From assembly GCA_004352715.1 (NCBI GenBank), contig SCFE01000026.1, forward strand, positions 1,396,204-1,460,203: a DNA stretch of 64,000 nucleotides. The letters run 5' to 3'. The stretch comes from Hofstenia miamia (Eukaryota > Xenacoelomorpha > Acoela). The position numbers and the translations under genes are program-made. This document shows, one piece after another, positions 23,188-34,247 of the stretch; the first letter of the stretch is position 1, and each line of letters starts with the position of its first letter. The notes under the pieces are model-generated. The model was not told the origin of the DNA and did not search any database. It was given only the letters and a program-made list of their open reading frames with translations.

Positions 23188-24240
23188 TGTGTATTGGTAG
23201 ATAATATTAATGGAATAGGGATATTGGCCCTTGATATTTAAACAGCATTTTTAATACATCTCATCTATAGGTGCAAAGCCTGCTGTAAACAAGTCCTAGT
23301 GATTTGCAGTGAGAAGTTCCCTTAAGAAATTAAGTAAAAAATGTGTAGTTTTAAACAGATTTACAATTATCAAAAAATTTTAATTTATTTGATATTGTGT
23401 AACAAAGTCTCTATGATAAGTGGTAAATTTCATAACATTTACTTTCTGTATTTTACTCTGATTAGCTTTCCATTCCACATTATGTATATATTAGACAAGA
23501 GTTTTTAATTAATGAACGTGAAGTTTCTTCTAATTAAAATGTAAATTTTGAGATGAACTGCTTATAATTGTTGAGAATTGAAAGATAATATTCAAGGAAG
23601 GAAAGAATTTTTTCTCATTCTGGTTTAACAATAACATCAAAAAATGGTATATATTCCATGAAGTTCTCAAGACTTAGGGTCTGCAAACAATGCAGATCTT
23701 GTTCAAATCCTGACTTTTTTTAAATTTATTGGAATACAATTTTATAAAATTTCCTTAAATTGCATATATTATAATTCATGTGCCCCTTGGTTTGTTGGGG
23801 TGAGTGGTATTTTTTTGTCATTGTTTTGAACTGAGTTTAAACTTCGTTTGTTTTACTTGAGCTGACTCTAGGTCATTTAATTTGAGACTGCGATTTCCAA
23901 CTCTGGCAATAGACCAAGTAACTCATAGATCCTAGACTCGCCTCTGTTTTGATGTTAATGAGCGACATTTTTCGAGCAGACCTGTTACAAATTACCCTTT
24001 AAAATGCTATGCTGTGTTAGCTTTCATTCTAATTAATTTGATTAAAACGTAAGTTGTGTTTCCTTCGTTGACCTTGAAATGTCAATTTGCAAGATTTACG
24101 TTCCCAGAGCATTTCATTTATAAAAATAATATTTAATTTATTGTAGCAGCAGATATTCGTGTAAATCGATATTCATAAATGAGATACTGTATGCTCTCAA
24201 GAATTTGAATGGATCAAAGTACTTCTATCTTCAATTTTAA
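23188..24240. other. Intronic AT-rich DNA, nothing recognised
   Basis: About 1 kb without frames or repeat boundaries that I can support. Confidence 0.5.
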
Positions 24241-24450
24241 TTAGTTACCAACTTGTGTGTAAGAATTAGTTATGCACAAGCTGTCATTCAGTAGGGGGGG
24301 TGTCCATGAAATAGTTTTCAAAGAGCTCGAAATCAAGTCAACAACGTCAACACCACATTTCGTGTGATCATAAAAAGAATGCACACTCGATATTTTATTT
24401 TCATTTCGAGTGACCTTCACTTTATCTTGCATTTTCGAAAGAAGTACGCC
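24241..24450 (-). pseudogene. piggyBac-like transposase fragment
   Basis: A 63-codon frame contains SFYDHTKCGVDVVDLISSS, which matches the conserved piggyBac segment Y-[N/D]-x-TK-x-GVD-x-[VM]-D that carries the third catalytic Asp, followed by the downstream region that usually reads K-x-RRW (here decayed to KTISWTPP). Only this short piece survives. No TTAA-flanked ends were found nearby. Confidence 0.62.
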
Positions 24451-24639
24451 ATTTTTCCGGATTTCTTATCTACGTACTAGGCTTTTCTATTGAACATACA
24501 TGATGAATCAATAATTATCGAATGAATTCCAAAATTTTATTTGGATTAAAACAAATGTATCTACATTAGGTTAAGTCTATGTAGCAGACATCTCCAACGT
24601 TTCAAGTCTGTACCACAAAAACTGTTTGTTTAACGGCGT

Positions 24640-25310
24640 TCACAAAATGTGCTCCAAATGAGCTCCCCGCGGATGCAAGCACACTTGGATCCTGTGGGCA
24701 AAGTTCTCGATTACCCTACCACATTCGTCCCTTGGAATCGCTCTTATTGCTGCTGCGATTACTTCCTTCAGATCAGGGATAGTTTTGGGGTTGTTGCCAT
24801 ACATTCTGTCCTTAGGGTACCTCCTCCAGATAAAAATCTGGGAGTTCAAATCCGTTGAATATTTCGACCACTTCGGGTCATACCTGCGGCTGATCAGTCG
24901 GTCAGGGAAACGATGCTGTAGCCATACCAATGATTACTGTCAGAATGGGCCAATGATGCCATGCTTAGAGATGGTGGCCCATGCAGTACACTTCACAGAG
25001 TGTATTGGTTTTGCAGACAGAACTCAGGTGGTGTCCCACCCCAGAATATGTTGTTCTTAGCGTTGACATGACCTGAAAGTAGCAAAATCGGAAACCAGAC
25101 ATTGTCAAGGAAGTCGGGCTCAACGTAAATCTTATCGCAAAACCATTGGCACAAGATCACTCGTTTCCTCATGTAAGCAGGTGTAAGTTTTTGCTTAATT
25201 TGTATACTATAAAGACAGAGGCCGAGATCTGCGGTTGAAATTCCAAGCTCCTGACTTCGCCAACGCACAGATTTTCTTGGACTGCGAATGTTTGAATACA
25301 CAAATAAAGC
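24640..25310 (-). pseudogene. Tc3-like (Tc1/mariner superfamily) transposase relic
   Basis: Two overlapping minus-strand frames cover the back two-thirds of a Tc3-like transposase. 24993-25301 has SPRKSVRWRSQELGIS (end of the helix-turn-helix region), then PAYMRKRVILCQWF, a decayed first-Asp region, and LSGHVNAKNNIFWG. After a frameshift, 24640-24930 ends with DLKEVIAAAIRAIPRDECGR and a typical tail (RIQVCLHPRGAHLEHIL) of this family. The order and wording are diagnostic, but stops and frameshifts kill it. It belongs to a different family from the other Tc1-like relics here. Confidence 0.78.
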
Positions 25311-25479
25311 TATATGTCAAAGAACAAAAATATCAATTTGGTTTTCGAGAAAAGATGTCAACATCTGACGCCTTACTATATGCAGCAGAAAGGTGTAAAT
25401 GTGCAAAAAGTTGATTAAAAGATGTGTACCACAAAACTTCTTAGTAAACTATGCGCGCTCAAATATTTACGGAGCATTA

Positions 25480-25920
25480 AGTTATGCTTCCATTTTATGA
25501 ATAGGCAACTACAAACTATCTTGGAATCGCATTGATAAAATAACTAATTGGTAAATAGAAACAAGATCCGACATTCCTAGATTTGCACATGTCACTAACC
25601 ATTATATTAACCTAAACATAATGAGATCTTATAGTTATGCAAAATATGTTGCCATATTATATTTCTTAGGGATTTTGTTTGGCAAAAACTTGATCTTTTC
25701 TTCCGATGATATTTTCTTTCACTTAAATTATAACAAAAGACTACATTTATTTTTAAGGTCACGCAGAATTAAAAATAGCTTCGGAAAAACTCATTTTTTA
25801 ACCTTGCTTCTGAAATTTTTAATGAACTTCCATTACAAGTTAGATCTGCTGACAAATTACTAAAGATTGAAATCAAAACACAAGCAAGGAATACTCGCAT
25901 AACTTTAGGGTCCCTCAGCT
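25480..25920 (+). pseudogene. LINE reverse transcriptase 3' tail (copy 1)
   Basis: The block aligns in translation with 27590-27990. Both contain WxRIDKxT, then IMR(S/T)Y(S/N)Y(A/V)KY, then KNSFGK followed by the end of the protein. This is the C-terminal extension after the reverse transcriptase of a CR1-like LINE. The frame is interrupted. The two copies lie in direct orientation about 2.1 kb apart and are diverged, so they are separate insertions or parts of an old duplication. Confidence 0.55.
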
Positions 25921-26148
25921 TGCTAAAGCAGTTAAATAATGAAATTTGAATTATTTAGTTTTGTACACGCTCGCTAAATGGATTTTTTGTCAAAGATTTA
26001 TGAAAGTTGATACTTACGAAGAATTTGAAAGGTCGAATTCGGGAATATCTAAAACGAAATCAGCTAACCTGTTCTCTCAAGCGGAAGAAATGAAATTAGT
26101 ACATGAATATTTGTTTAAAGCTTATAAGAAAATTCTACGTGTGATAGC

Positions 26149-26660
26149 TTGAGCCGAATTCCAACTTCTACAGTTGATAAACGGGAAAGAGTAATACCTA
26201 CTAAAAAGATTATGGATTATGCGGAAGCTCTGATAATAGGAACGTCTCGATTGAGGCACCTTAGGCCAAGGTATCTCCTTGGGGAGAAGAAAGCTTCTGT
26301 TCAGATTTATAAGGGTGTAAAGGTTTTTGAATTGTGTTCAGTGGTAGAACAGTATTCTTCTGACAACAAAATCGACACTTTAGTAATAGAGATAGGTGTC
26401 AATGACTGCGCTAAAAATATTGAAATAGAAGACTTCAAAAATAATTTTAAGAAACTCATGTCTGTATGTAAACAAAAGTTCATGGTCAAGGACATTGATG
26501 TCATCAGTTGTGTCCCACTGCGCAATTCAAATATAATTAACAAAAGAATTAAAGAGATAAATACTTACTTCGAAATAGAAGATGTTGTTGTTATAAAGAT
26601 TATGCAAGAGACGGGACGCATTTCAATAAGTATGGCTATGCTTTGTTAGCTGGTATTGGT
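26149..26660 (+). pseudogene. LINE ORF1 with SGNH-esterase-like domain
   Basis: A 166-codon frame. LIIGTSRLRHLRPR fits esterase block I (normally GDS, here GTS). LVIEIGVNDCAKNIEIEDF fits block III (G-x-ND), and a Lys-rich helix follows. CR1-type LINEs are known to carry an esterase (SGNH hydrolase) in ORF1, thought to act on membranes or lipids. The catalytic block V (D-x-x-H) is found only beyond a frameshift near 26600. It is followed by the ORF2 start at 26805, the expected order. Confidence 0.6.
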
Positions 26661-26804
26661 AAAAAACATTTTACTGTATAAAGGCCGTCGGGAATTCGTA
26701 CTAAACAAGAGCGGACAAAATCGCAATTTGCTAAGAATCAAAATTTATCGAAGAATCTAATTATAGTTTTAAAAGAAATTCTTCGAGCCTTATGAACTCT
26801 AGGT

Positions 26805-27165
26805 ATGTTTAAATTCCTTTCAATTATTACATACATGTATGTGTATTTCAAGTTAAGTATCATTTTGTTGGCAAACGATGTTGAAAAAAGTCCTGGACCT
26901 GTTTTAAGTTACTCCAAATTTTGTCATAATTATCTGCTAAACTTTTATAATAAACTAAAAATAATTGTAATTAATCCTCATGATTTACGTAACTCTTGGA
27001 AATTTGAAGTTGTTGATTGATGCCATGGGGATACATACCATATATTGCTTAACGGAAACTTGGTTTAAGGATGATCATCTAAATTTGGGAAATCCCAACC
27101 TTGAATACTTCACTGCATTTCATCAAAATCGTCTTCGGAAGCAAGGTGGTGGACTACTTGCAATT
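26805..27165 (+). pseudogene. LINE ORF2 start: decayed 2A motif and endonuclease N-terminus
   Basis: The frame 26805-27020 starts with a hydrophobic stretch and then LLANDVEKSPGP (26868-26900). This corresponds to the 2A consensus D-V/I-E-x-N-P-G-P with the critical Asn changed to Ser. After a frameshift, 26980-27171 has CLTETWFKDDHL and QGGGLLAIV, the E-T-W and GGG motifs of the APE-type endonuclease. The rest of the endonuclease and the front of the reverse transcriptase are missing: the sequence jumps straight to the RT palm at about 27165. Confidence 0.62.
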
Positions 27166-28080
27166 GTTTAACATATTCGTGAATGACATTAAAGATCCCG
27201 TTAATAAATGCCACATAATACAATATGCAGCTGACACGTACATATTTGCATGTCACCATATTAAACAAACTGCACTAAACAGGCTAAATCAAGACTTAGA
27301 GACACTTCAAAAATGGTTTAATGCAAATGAGTTGACACTAAATTTAAAAAATAACAAAATTTGTAGTTTTAAAACAAAAGCAAACCAATAGCTCAGATTT
27401 TGTTAGCATCAATGAAGAAAGACTGGTTGAATCAGAATCTACTACATATTTAGGCGTTAATATAAAACCAACCCTAAATTTTAAACCATTTCGTGAATCC
27501 AAAATACGCAAAATTAGAGCTCTTAACTCGACACTTGTTTAATTAAGGACTGTGTTACCAAAGACGTACTTATACTATGCACAAGAGCGTATCTGTATGA
27601 ATCAATAAGCTATGGATGTTTTCTGAGCATTGAGGAGCATAAATTAGTTTGGCAGAGAATTGATAAAATGACAAATTTGACTATTTGTATAGTTTCTGAT
27701 ATTCCATTGTATGCACATGTCAGTGCAAGTTACATTCCACTGAAAATTATGAGAACCTATAATTATGTCAAATATCTCATTTGTTTATACTTCTTTGATA
27801 TAATATTTAGCAAAAATGTTATCTTTCCTAAGAATGAATTATTTCAACGGTTACGATACAATGATATGCTCAAAATTTTTGATTAAATCGCAACGTATAA
27901 AAATAGTTTTGGAAAACAATCATTTTTTAATGCTGCTTGTGATGTTATAAATGACCTCTCTATTGAAATAAGAAGTTCCAAACTATAACGAAAAACGATA
28001 TTAAGACTCATTTTTTAAATGAAAGAAGTGTACCAAAGCAGTATTCAGAAACTTTCAATGTTCCTTAACTTGAATATAAC
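27165..28080 (+). pseudogene. LINE reverse transcriptase palm and tail (internally deleted copy)
   Basis: The frame 27101-27391 reads FNIFVNDIKDPVNKCHIIQY and then AADTYIF, the position of the YADD catalytic box, here with one Asp changed to Ala. It is followed by KWFNANELTLNLKNN. After stops, TYLGVNIKPTLNF (near 27450) and the C-terminal extension (27590-27990) follow in register with the copy at 25480. The whole 26149-28080 unit is therefore an internally deleted, dead CR1-like LINE. Confidence 0.65.
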
Positions 28081-28322
28081 TCATCATTATTGATTGATAT
28101 ATGTAGTTTGTATATGATTTAATAAATCTTTAAGATGTATTAAAATTCGTAAGCTACAATTAGATTACTAAAATACAATGTACCTCATCAGTTCCTCATT
28201 GATTACGCTCGGACTGAGATATATGAAATCTCAGCTACGGATCTCTTCTCACTATTGGCAAATACACATTAAAGTTTAAAAAGATTGAGACAATGTCTAA
28301 TAGAATAAAGAGGCAATAGCCA

Positions 28323-28661
28323 GTGCTCCAGGATTCTCTCAAACAACTTTCTTTGGAAAGAGTTCAAAATACTGAAGCTAACAAAATAGGTCATTTATCT
28401 CACATATCTATATTTTTGGCAGTCTTATCACGGAAGAAAAAGTTTCTATCTGATATGGTTTACAGAAAGGTAAAATTTAATATTCGTCAACGTAAATACA
28501 TAAAGTTGGTTCAGGTAAACAATAGTTTTGTTGCGCATTCCTTTTTATCTAAACCTGCAGATATATTCAATTCTCTTCCAGATAAGCTCAGAACTTCAAT
28601 TTTTCCCAAACACGGTATGCAACAATACTTATTCCAATCTGACAAAACTAGAAAGGACTAG
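28323..28661 (+). pseudogene. LINE C-terminal fragment (different family)
   Basis: A 112-codon frame ends with NNSFVAHSFLSKPADIFNSL then PDKLRTSIF, the R/N-S-F ... WN/FNSLP ... S-x-x-F-K pattern at the very end of many LINE ORF2 proteins. No reverse transcriptase core is present upstream. Confidence 0.45.
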
Positions 28662-28678
28662 AAAAGCACTCGGAGAGC

Positions 28679-28862
28679 GCAGACCTCCGCCACGCATCTT
28701 GTGTCCCCTCGATCAGCACCAAAATTTAATGGATTCCTTCTTGGGCGGAGACGCACCTCTGGTGAAAATTTGAGGTCAATCCATCTATTGCTTTTTCCGT
28801 AAAGTTGCTAACAGACAAACAAACCAACGCTACCAAAAACATAACCTCCTTGGCGGAGGTAA
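28679..28862. repeat. Repeat bounded by inverted ACCTCCGCC
   Basis: It begins ACCTCCGCC and ends GGCGGAGGT, with a further short hairpin ACCTCCTTGGCGGAGGT at the right end (28844-28861). The interior contains GACAAACAAACCAACGCTAC. The GC content contrasts with the flanks. I believe related tails occur in repeats of many animals, but I cannot name the family. It directly follows the LINE C-terminus at 28661, so it may be that LINE's 3' tail. Confidence 0.45.
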
Positions 28863-29098
28863 ATATTCCGCAAAGTTTTATGCTACTTATGTAATGCAAG
28901 AATAAATAAATTCGAACCATTCGGTTCATAAGCTGTTACATCTCTTTGTAGTTTGCCGTTCCAAATATAGTCACATGTACTTAAACTGTGCAATTCTAAG
29001 ATAAATTCTGCGATATTTTATTGATATCGTGTTTTCGTATAGAGGCCTTGAGACATAAGTTATCTATATGTTGCTTCCAGCTGAGAGTGTCAGTAAGC

Positions 29099-29141
29099 AT
29101 AGAATAGAATAGAATAATATAGAATAGAATAGAATAGAATT
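29099..29141. repeat. (AGAAT)n microsatellite
   Basis: About eight units of AGAAT/TAGAA with one interruption. Confidence 0.9.
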
Positions 29142-29223
29142 TCTTACTAAGTGTCAATTATAACATAAAGTACAAACACCAATAAAACACAATTCCCAGA
29201 TTTTCGGTAACGAATAATAAGTA

Positions 29224-29388
29224 CCGTATTTACCCATGTATAGGCCGCACCTTTTTCCACGAAAAATTGCTCCCAAGGTGGGGTTGCGGCTTATCCATAG
29301 AAACATCTCGCGAAGACACCTAATTTGCACATATATTGTAAACTAAAGTACGAGATCTTACTGTAATATACATTATAGTAAAATAATA
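29224..29388. mobile_element. CCGTATTTACCC-family MITE, left part
   Basis: The first 165 bp match the left part of the full-length element at 17669 closely, with a TA just before it. It runs into the assembly gap, and the right end is not visible after the gap. Confidence 0.8.
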
Positions 29389-30388
29389 NNNNNNNNNNNN
29401 NNNNNNNNNNNNNNNNNNNNNNNNNNNNNNNNNNNNNNNNNNNNNNNNNNNNNNNNNNNNNNNNNNNNNNNNNNNNNNNNNNNNNNNNNNNNNNNNNNNN
29501 NNNNNNNNNNNNNNNNNNNNNNNNNNNNNNNNNNNNNNNNNNNNNNNNNNNNNNNNNNNNNNNNNNNNNNNNNNNNNNNNNNNNNNNNNNNNNNNNNNNN
29601 NNNNNNNNNNNNNNNNNNNNNNNNNNNNNNNNNNNNNNNNNNNNNNNNNNNNNNNNNNNNNNNNNNNNNNNNNNNNNNNNNNNNNNNNNNNNNNNNNNNN
29701 NNNNNNNNNNNNNNNNNNNNNNNNNNNNNNNNNNNNNNNNNNNNNNNNNNNNNNNNNNNNNNNNNNNNNNNNNNNNNNNNNNNNNNNNNNNNNNNNNNNN
29801 NNNNNNNNNNNNNNNNNNNNNNNNNNNNNNNNNNNNNNNNNNNNNNNNNNNNNNNNNNNNNNNNNNNNNNNNNNNNNNNNNNNNNNNNNNNNNNNNNNNN
29901 NNNNNNNNNNNNNNNNNNNNNNNNNNNNNNNNNNNNNNNNNNNNNNNNNNNNNNNNNNNNNNNNNNNNNNNNNNNNNNNNNNNNNNNNNNNNNNNNNNNN
30001 NNNNNNNNNNNNNNNNNNNNNNNNNNNNNNNNNNNNNNNNNNNNNNNNNNNNNNNNNNNNNNNNNNNNNNNNNNNNNNNNNNNNNNNNNNNNNNNNNNNN
30101 NNNNNNNNNNNNNNNNNNNNNNNNNNNNNNNNNNNNNNNNNNNNNNNNNNNNNNNNNNNNNNNNNNNNNNNNNNNNNNNNNNNNNNNNNNNNNNNNNNNN
30201 NNNNNNNNNNNNNNNNNNNNNNNNNNNNNNNNNNNNNNNNNNNNNNNNNNNNNNNNNNNNNNNNNNNNNNNNNNNNNNNNNNNNNNNNNNNNNNNNNNNN
30301 NNNNNNNNNNNNNNNNNNNNNNNNNNNNNNNNNNNNNNNNNNNNNNNNNNNNNNNNNNNNNNNNNNNNNNNNNNNNNNNNNNNNNNNN
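29389..30388. other. Assembly gap (1000 N)
   Basis: Exactly 1000 N inside the intron of phosphatase gene 2. Confidence 0.98.
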
Positions 30389-31103
30389 GTACCTACTCGA
30401 TTGTAATGTTTGAATACTTTGAAGCCTTGGTAAGGGTAAAGTGCTTAGTCAATAGCTAAATAAAACAAGGGGTATCTTGCACATGTATCATTTTCGTTTA
30501 CAGTTTTGAACAATTCTCTCATGCAAGTAAATGTATAATGTATCACCATTTTTATCATCAAACGTCATACATTGGGAACGAACGAAATGGGAATCTTGAC
30601 AGGGACACAGTTGCACCCAAAAATCGAATGTGCAGTTTCATGATCCATATGCTATTCTGGTTCATTAAGTTTAATCTGAATGTACCACGTAAATATAAAA
30701 TTCCAAAAATGCTCGAATATCATCCGTTTTACGTGTTGCATATCTACTATTGTCTTCAATAATACTTCCAATTTTTCAATAAGTTGTTCAATAATTGTGT
30801 TCATATATTTTATAATTTTATCTATGGCGTCTTTATGTATATTTCAACTGCTTCTATTGGAGTTTTCCTTTCACAACATGGACCAGGATATTGTCTGGTT
30901 TGTTTGTACTGTATTCCATGGATATTGCTTTTTGAATTTGCAGGTTTTCTTTCTCTGGGGAGGTAACTCGTAATAATTGTCGAATTTTTGTTTTAGTGGA
31001 ACGTTGGACACTACTTCAACATCAAATTATATTTGTTCTTTTTCATTGTAATTTTATTTGATTCAATAATATCTTCGCTTTCTTCATCAACACATTAATC
31101 ATA
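30389..31103. other. Intronic DNA, nothing recognised
   Basis: Several overlapping frames (30538-30973) show no domain. Confidence 0.45.
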
Positions 31104-31195
31104 TACAGGGTGGTCCATAAGTTACTACGTTTCAAATAAATGTCCCCTACGTTTCAAAAATCCTAACAAAAATTATCAAACATCAAAATTATATT

Positions 31196-31495
31196 CTATA
31201 TAGAAAGTTGAAAACGCCTGAATGTGCGCTTGTGGATTTTGCGTAGAACATCAACTTCGATTTCATTAAATGTATGACCAACTGCTTGTTCAAGTTCCTG
31301 TGTATTATGAGTGGTTGACTGCTGTAACTTTTGGTTAATGATAACCCAGAGCGGATTGTCGCAGGATGTTGAATGTGGACTCTGGGCGGGCAATGGTGTG
31401 GGGCCGAATTTGCCCACCCAACTGTCTGGAAACTTTTCATTAAGAAAGGCACGTGTTGCAAGAGCTGTATGGGCTGGCGCTCCATCTTGCTGAAA
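31196..31495 (-). pseudogene. mariner-like transposase C-terminal third
   Basis: The frame contains FQQDGAPAHTALATRAFLNE, holding the second catalytic Asp (QQDGAPAH), then VGKFGPTPLPAQSPHST and CDNPLWV. These correspond to the P-x-x-SPDLTP-x-DFFLWG block, with the SPD Asp changed to His. A C-terminal helical tail with EIEVDVLRKIHKRTF follows. The N-terminal DNA-binding domain and the first catalytic Asp are absent. Confidence 0.75.
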
Positions 31496-31504
31496 ATGAC
31501 TTAC

Positions 31505-31682
31505 TTCACTAATTCACTGATTGGTTTGAAACGTAGTAACTTATTGTTCATCGATAGGATATGATTGGCTTAATTCACTAATTCACTGATTGGTTTGAAA
31601 CGTAGTAACTTATTGTTCATCGATAGGATATGATTGGCTTAATTCACTAATTCACTGATTGGTTTGAAACGTAGTAACTTAT
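31505..31682. repeat. 69-bp tandem repeat inside the mariner-like element
   Basis: Copies start at 31505, 31574 and 31643 (TTCACTAATTCACTGATTGG and onward). Each includes the inner terminal-repeat sequence TTTGAAACGTAGTAACTTAT. The third copy runs into the real right terminus. Confidence 0.9.
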
Positions 31683-31693
31683 GGGCCATCCTG

Positions 31694-32740
31694 TATATCT
31701 TTATTATCACCAATGTATTCAGTCCAAAAAATTCTTCATTGAGTTCACTCAACACTCAAAAGAATCTACACCTTTTACCGTTCAATTTAAAAACTAACGC
31801 ATTCAATTTTTAACATAAGTCATTCAATTTATAATAAACATTAAAATATGACTTTATTAAAAAATGAAAGTAAGAAACAAAACTAACTATAAACTATAAA
31901 TCTTGCGTATTGCCTCTGTGCATGCCAAAAAAGAATTGCATGAATAGCGCCATCGTATATACCTGATTGTAAGAGTCATATCAGTTTGTTCATCTTCTAG
32001 TATTTGGGCTTGCCTAAATTTATTGAGCTTTTTGGTTTTCGATTTGATAGAAGACCAAAAATTTCAATCTGTAATAAAGGGGCACTGTAAATTGGGGCTT
32101 TTGGAATTTGGCAGTTTAGTTGTGCAGCACTGACCTCAAATCGATCTTCCCTAAAGTCATTTGCAAAACAAATTAATTTCATCTTGGTAATAGATACTTT
32201 TATGCTCTGATGTAAGCCTTAAAATGGATTCAGCAAATGCTCTTTGCTGCTTGGTTTTATTTTTTGAATGTAAAGTTGGCTCCATCAAGATGTTGTTGTA
32301 CTGTGATTATGGGTATGTGTATTGCAATATGTGGACTATGTTTTAGTTTGGGAGCTAAATTCTTTAGAGTTACTCCACAATTTCGTTCCAAATGCTTATT
32401 ATTATATTGTATAAAGGCTTCTAGGAATATATTCGAATTTGTAAATTAAAAATACATAGCTAACGTAAGGTACGCTGGTTTTTCTGTGTTTTCCTGAGCA
32501 ATAATTGTGGATTTCCTGATTAAATTTCAATTTTTTAATTATAGCTCAAATTGTGTTAAGGATAATCATGATGGCTCTATTCATTTAATTTTTTTGCAGC
32601 ATGTACAGAGGCTGTGCACATGATTTATGGCTGAATATAAGTAGGGAATGGAGAATAAAGTAAACCTTGTATTCGTTTATTGTTTGTTTTGTTTCGTAGG
32701 TTCAATCTTTTAATAATGTCATAGTGTACTGCTGTTGTGC
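31694..32740. other. Intronic DNA, unresolved frames
   Basis: A minus-strand frame at 31997-32182 has protein-like composition (it starts MKLICFANDFREDRFEV) but no domain I can name. It may be part of an eroded retroelement. Confidence 0.35.
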
Positions 32741-33162
32741 GGCTCAGGAGCCGACTATTCAAGTGATGATCTTATAAGAGTTTTATACATATTAGCAATG
32801 TCTTTGCTAGGAATTTTTTTCGTGGCTTTCTTTGTTATATATTCTATCCCACTTTAGGTTATTTTGTATTAATACTCCTAATAATTTTACAAAATTAGTT
32901 CATTCAACTGTACCACCTGGTACTAGAACTTCTGGAGGATATTCAAAATTATGAAGAGAAGAAATTGTTAATTCTTTTGTTTTCTTTATATTGATCATTG
33001 CATTGTTTTCATTACACCAGCTATGCACTGTTTGTACAACGTTATTTGACATTAGGGATTCAGCTCTTTAGGTGATGCCATGCGGTATTGTATTCAACAA
33101 ATTTGGTGTGGAATTCGTAATTTATCGATAGGTTATTTATGAATAATATGTATATCCATGGA

Positions 33163-33558
33163 TCAATTTTTGTACCTCATGGTATGCCAGCATTCACTAT
33201 TTTCCAGAGGGATAACATAAGCAGCAACAAGTGTTTCTGCTGAAGCATCATTTAGCGAGGAGTTTATCAAGAGCCAAATGGGTTGAGCTAGTTCATAACA
33301 GAAACTTTGAAAAATCCAATTTGGCAGTACATGAGATTTATGATCCGGACCTGAAGCTTTGCGATGATGTAAATTTTTCAACATTTGAAATATCGTTATT
33401 TCAGAAGGTTCTCTTTTCGTTGGAGAAGAAATTGGTTGGAAGTGACTAACACATTCTGGTAACTTTGAATTTATTTCATTGGCTAAGTCAATCGGAGACA
33501 TCTTACTAAGAGCACCTCCAGTAATGAGCTGCCGCGAACGAACAGTTATGCCACTCAC
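33163..33558 (-). pseudogene. LINE reverse transcriptase, N-terminal part
   Basis: The frame contains MLKNLHHRKASGPDHKSHVL then PNWIFQSFCYELAQPIWLLI, matching the conserved LINE RT motif L-x-x-L-x-x-x-K-[AS]-[SP]-GPD-x-[IV]-PNW-x-[LF]-[KQ]. It continues with NSSLNDASAETLVAAYVIPL, the P-x-x-W-K-x-A-x-V-x-P-L segment. It ends at a stop, and the catalytic YADD part is lost or in another frame. Confidence 0.72.
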
Positions 33559-34130
33559 TCTCTTAATGCATGACCACCACTGTGAAGGATTAGCGTGTTT
33601 GAGTTCTTCAACATGATGGTCGTAAAATTTGCTTCATGATTCCGTAAAAATTCTATTGATATAATTGCGTAGTTTCGTAAGTTTCCTTTTTTCTTTATTA
33701 GTTGTTTATATTTTCATTTATCCAGGGCTTGTCATAAGGGAATACTTTTACTTTTTTTTCAATTAGCTGTGTAATGAATGAGGAAAAAGCATCCCATTGA
33801 CTGATAAAGTTTGAATATTTGTCAAGAAATTCTATCCACTGAATAGATGATAATATTTTCCCCAACTGTAGCTTGTTTGTATTGCAAAATGATCAATGCC
33901 ATATGTAAGAAGCTGACACTGCGCTAACATGAGCTGAGTGCATTATCACTGACTGGTTGAGACAATCTTTTATGCTGGAGAGTGGACAAGTATCTTTAAA
34001 AATTCTTGGATTTGATGTAAAAATTGTGTTTATAGTTTTACCAAGATGAGTAAAGTTTAACCATTTGGTGTAAATGGAATTCTGTGAGGAGAGAACAAGT
34101 ATTTAAAGAATTAAAGACCGCAGCAATAAC

Positions 34131-34247
34131 TACCACATGATTAGGATAATCTAACACGAATGATCTAACTACCACATGATTAGGATAATCTAACACGAAT
34201 GATCTAACTACCACATGATTAGGTTAATCTAACACGAATGATCTAAC
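34131..34247. repeat. 39-bp tandem repeat, three copies
   Basis: The unit begins TACCACATGATTAGGATAAT and has period 39 (13 codons) with starts at 34131, 34170 and 34209. It lies within the endonuclease region of the decayed LINE. The copies are almost identical, so the amplification is recent relative to the host element. Confidence 0.92.

Larger units (their letters stand above)
31106..31693 (-). mobile_element. Internally deleted mariner-like element with TA duplication
   Basis: The left end CAGGGTGGTCCATAAGTTAC and the right end (inverted, CAGGATGGCCCATAAGTTAC) form terminal inverted repeats of about 30 bp, with TA on both sides (31104-31105 and 31694-31695). Inside, on the minus strand, lies the last third of a mariner-family transposase. 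The left-coordinate side of that coding end is intact, but the 5' coding part is missing and replaced by a 69-bp tandem repeat that includes a copy of the terminal repeat. Total length 588 bp. Confidence 0.82.

Noticed and set aside
28215-28236. Palindrome CTGAGATATATGAAATCTCAG as a terminator or regulatory hairpin
   Set aside because: A single 7-bp stem in LINE debris in a eukaryote; no function supported.
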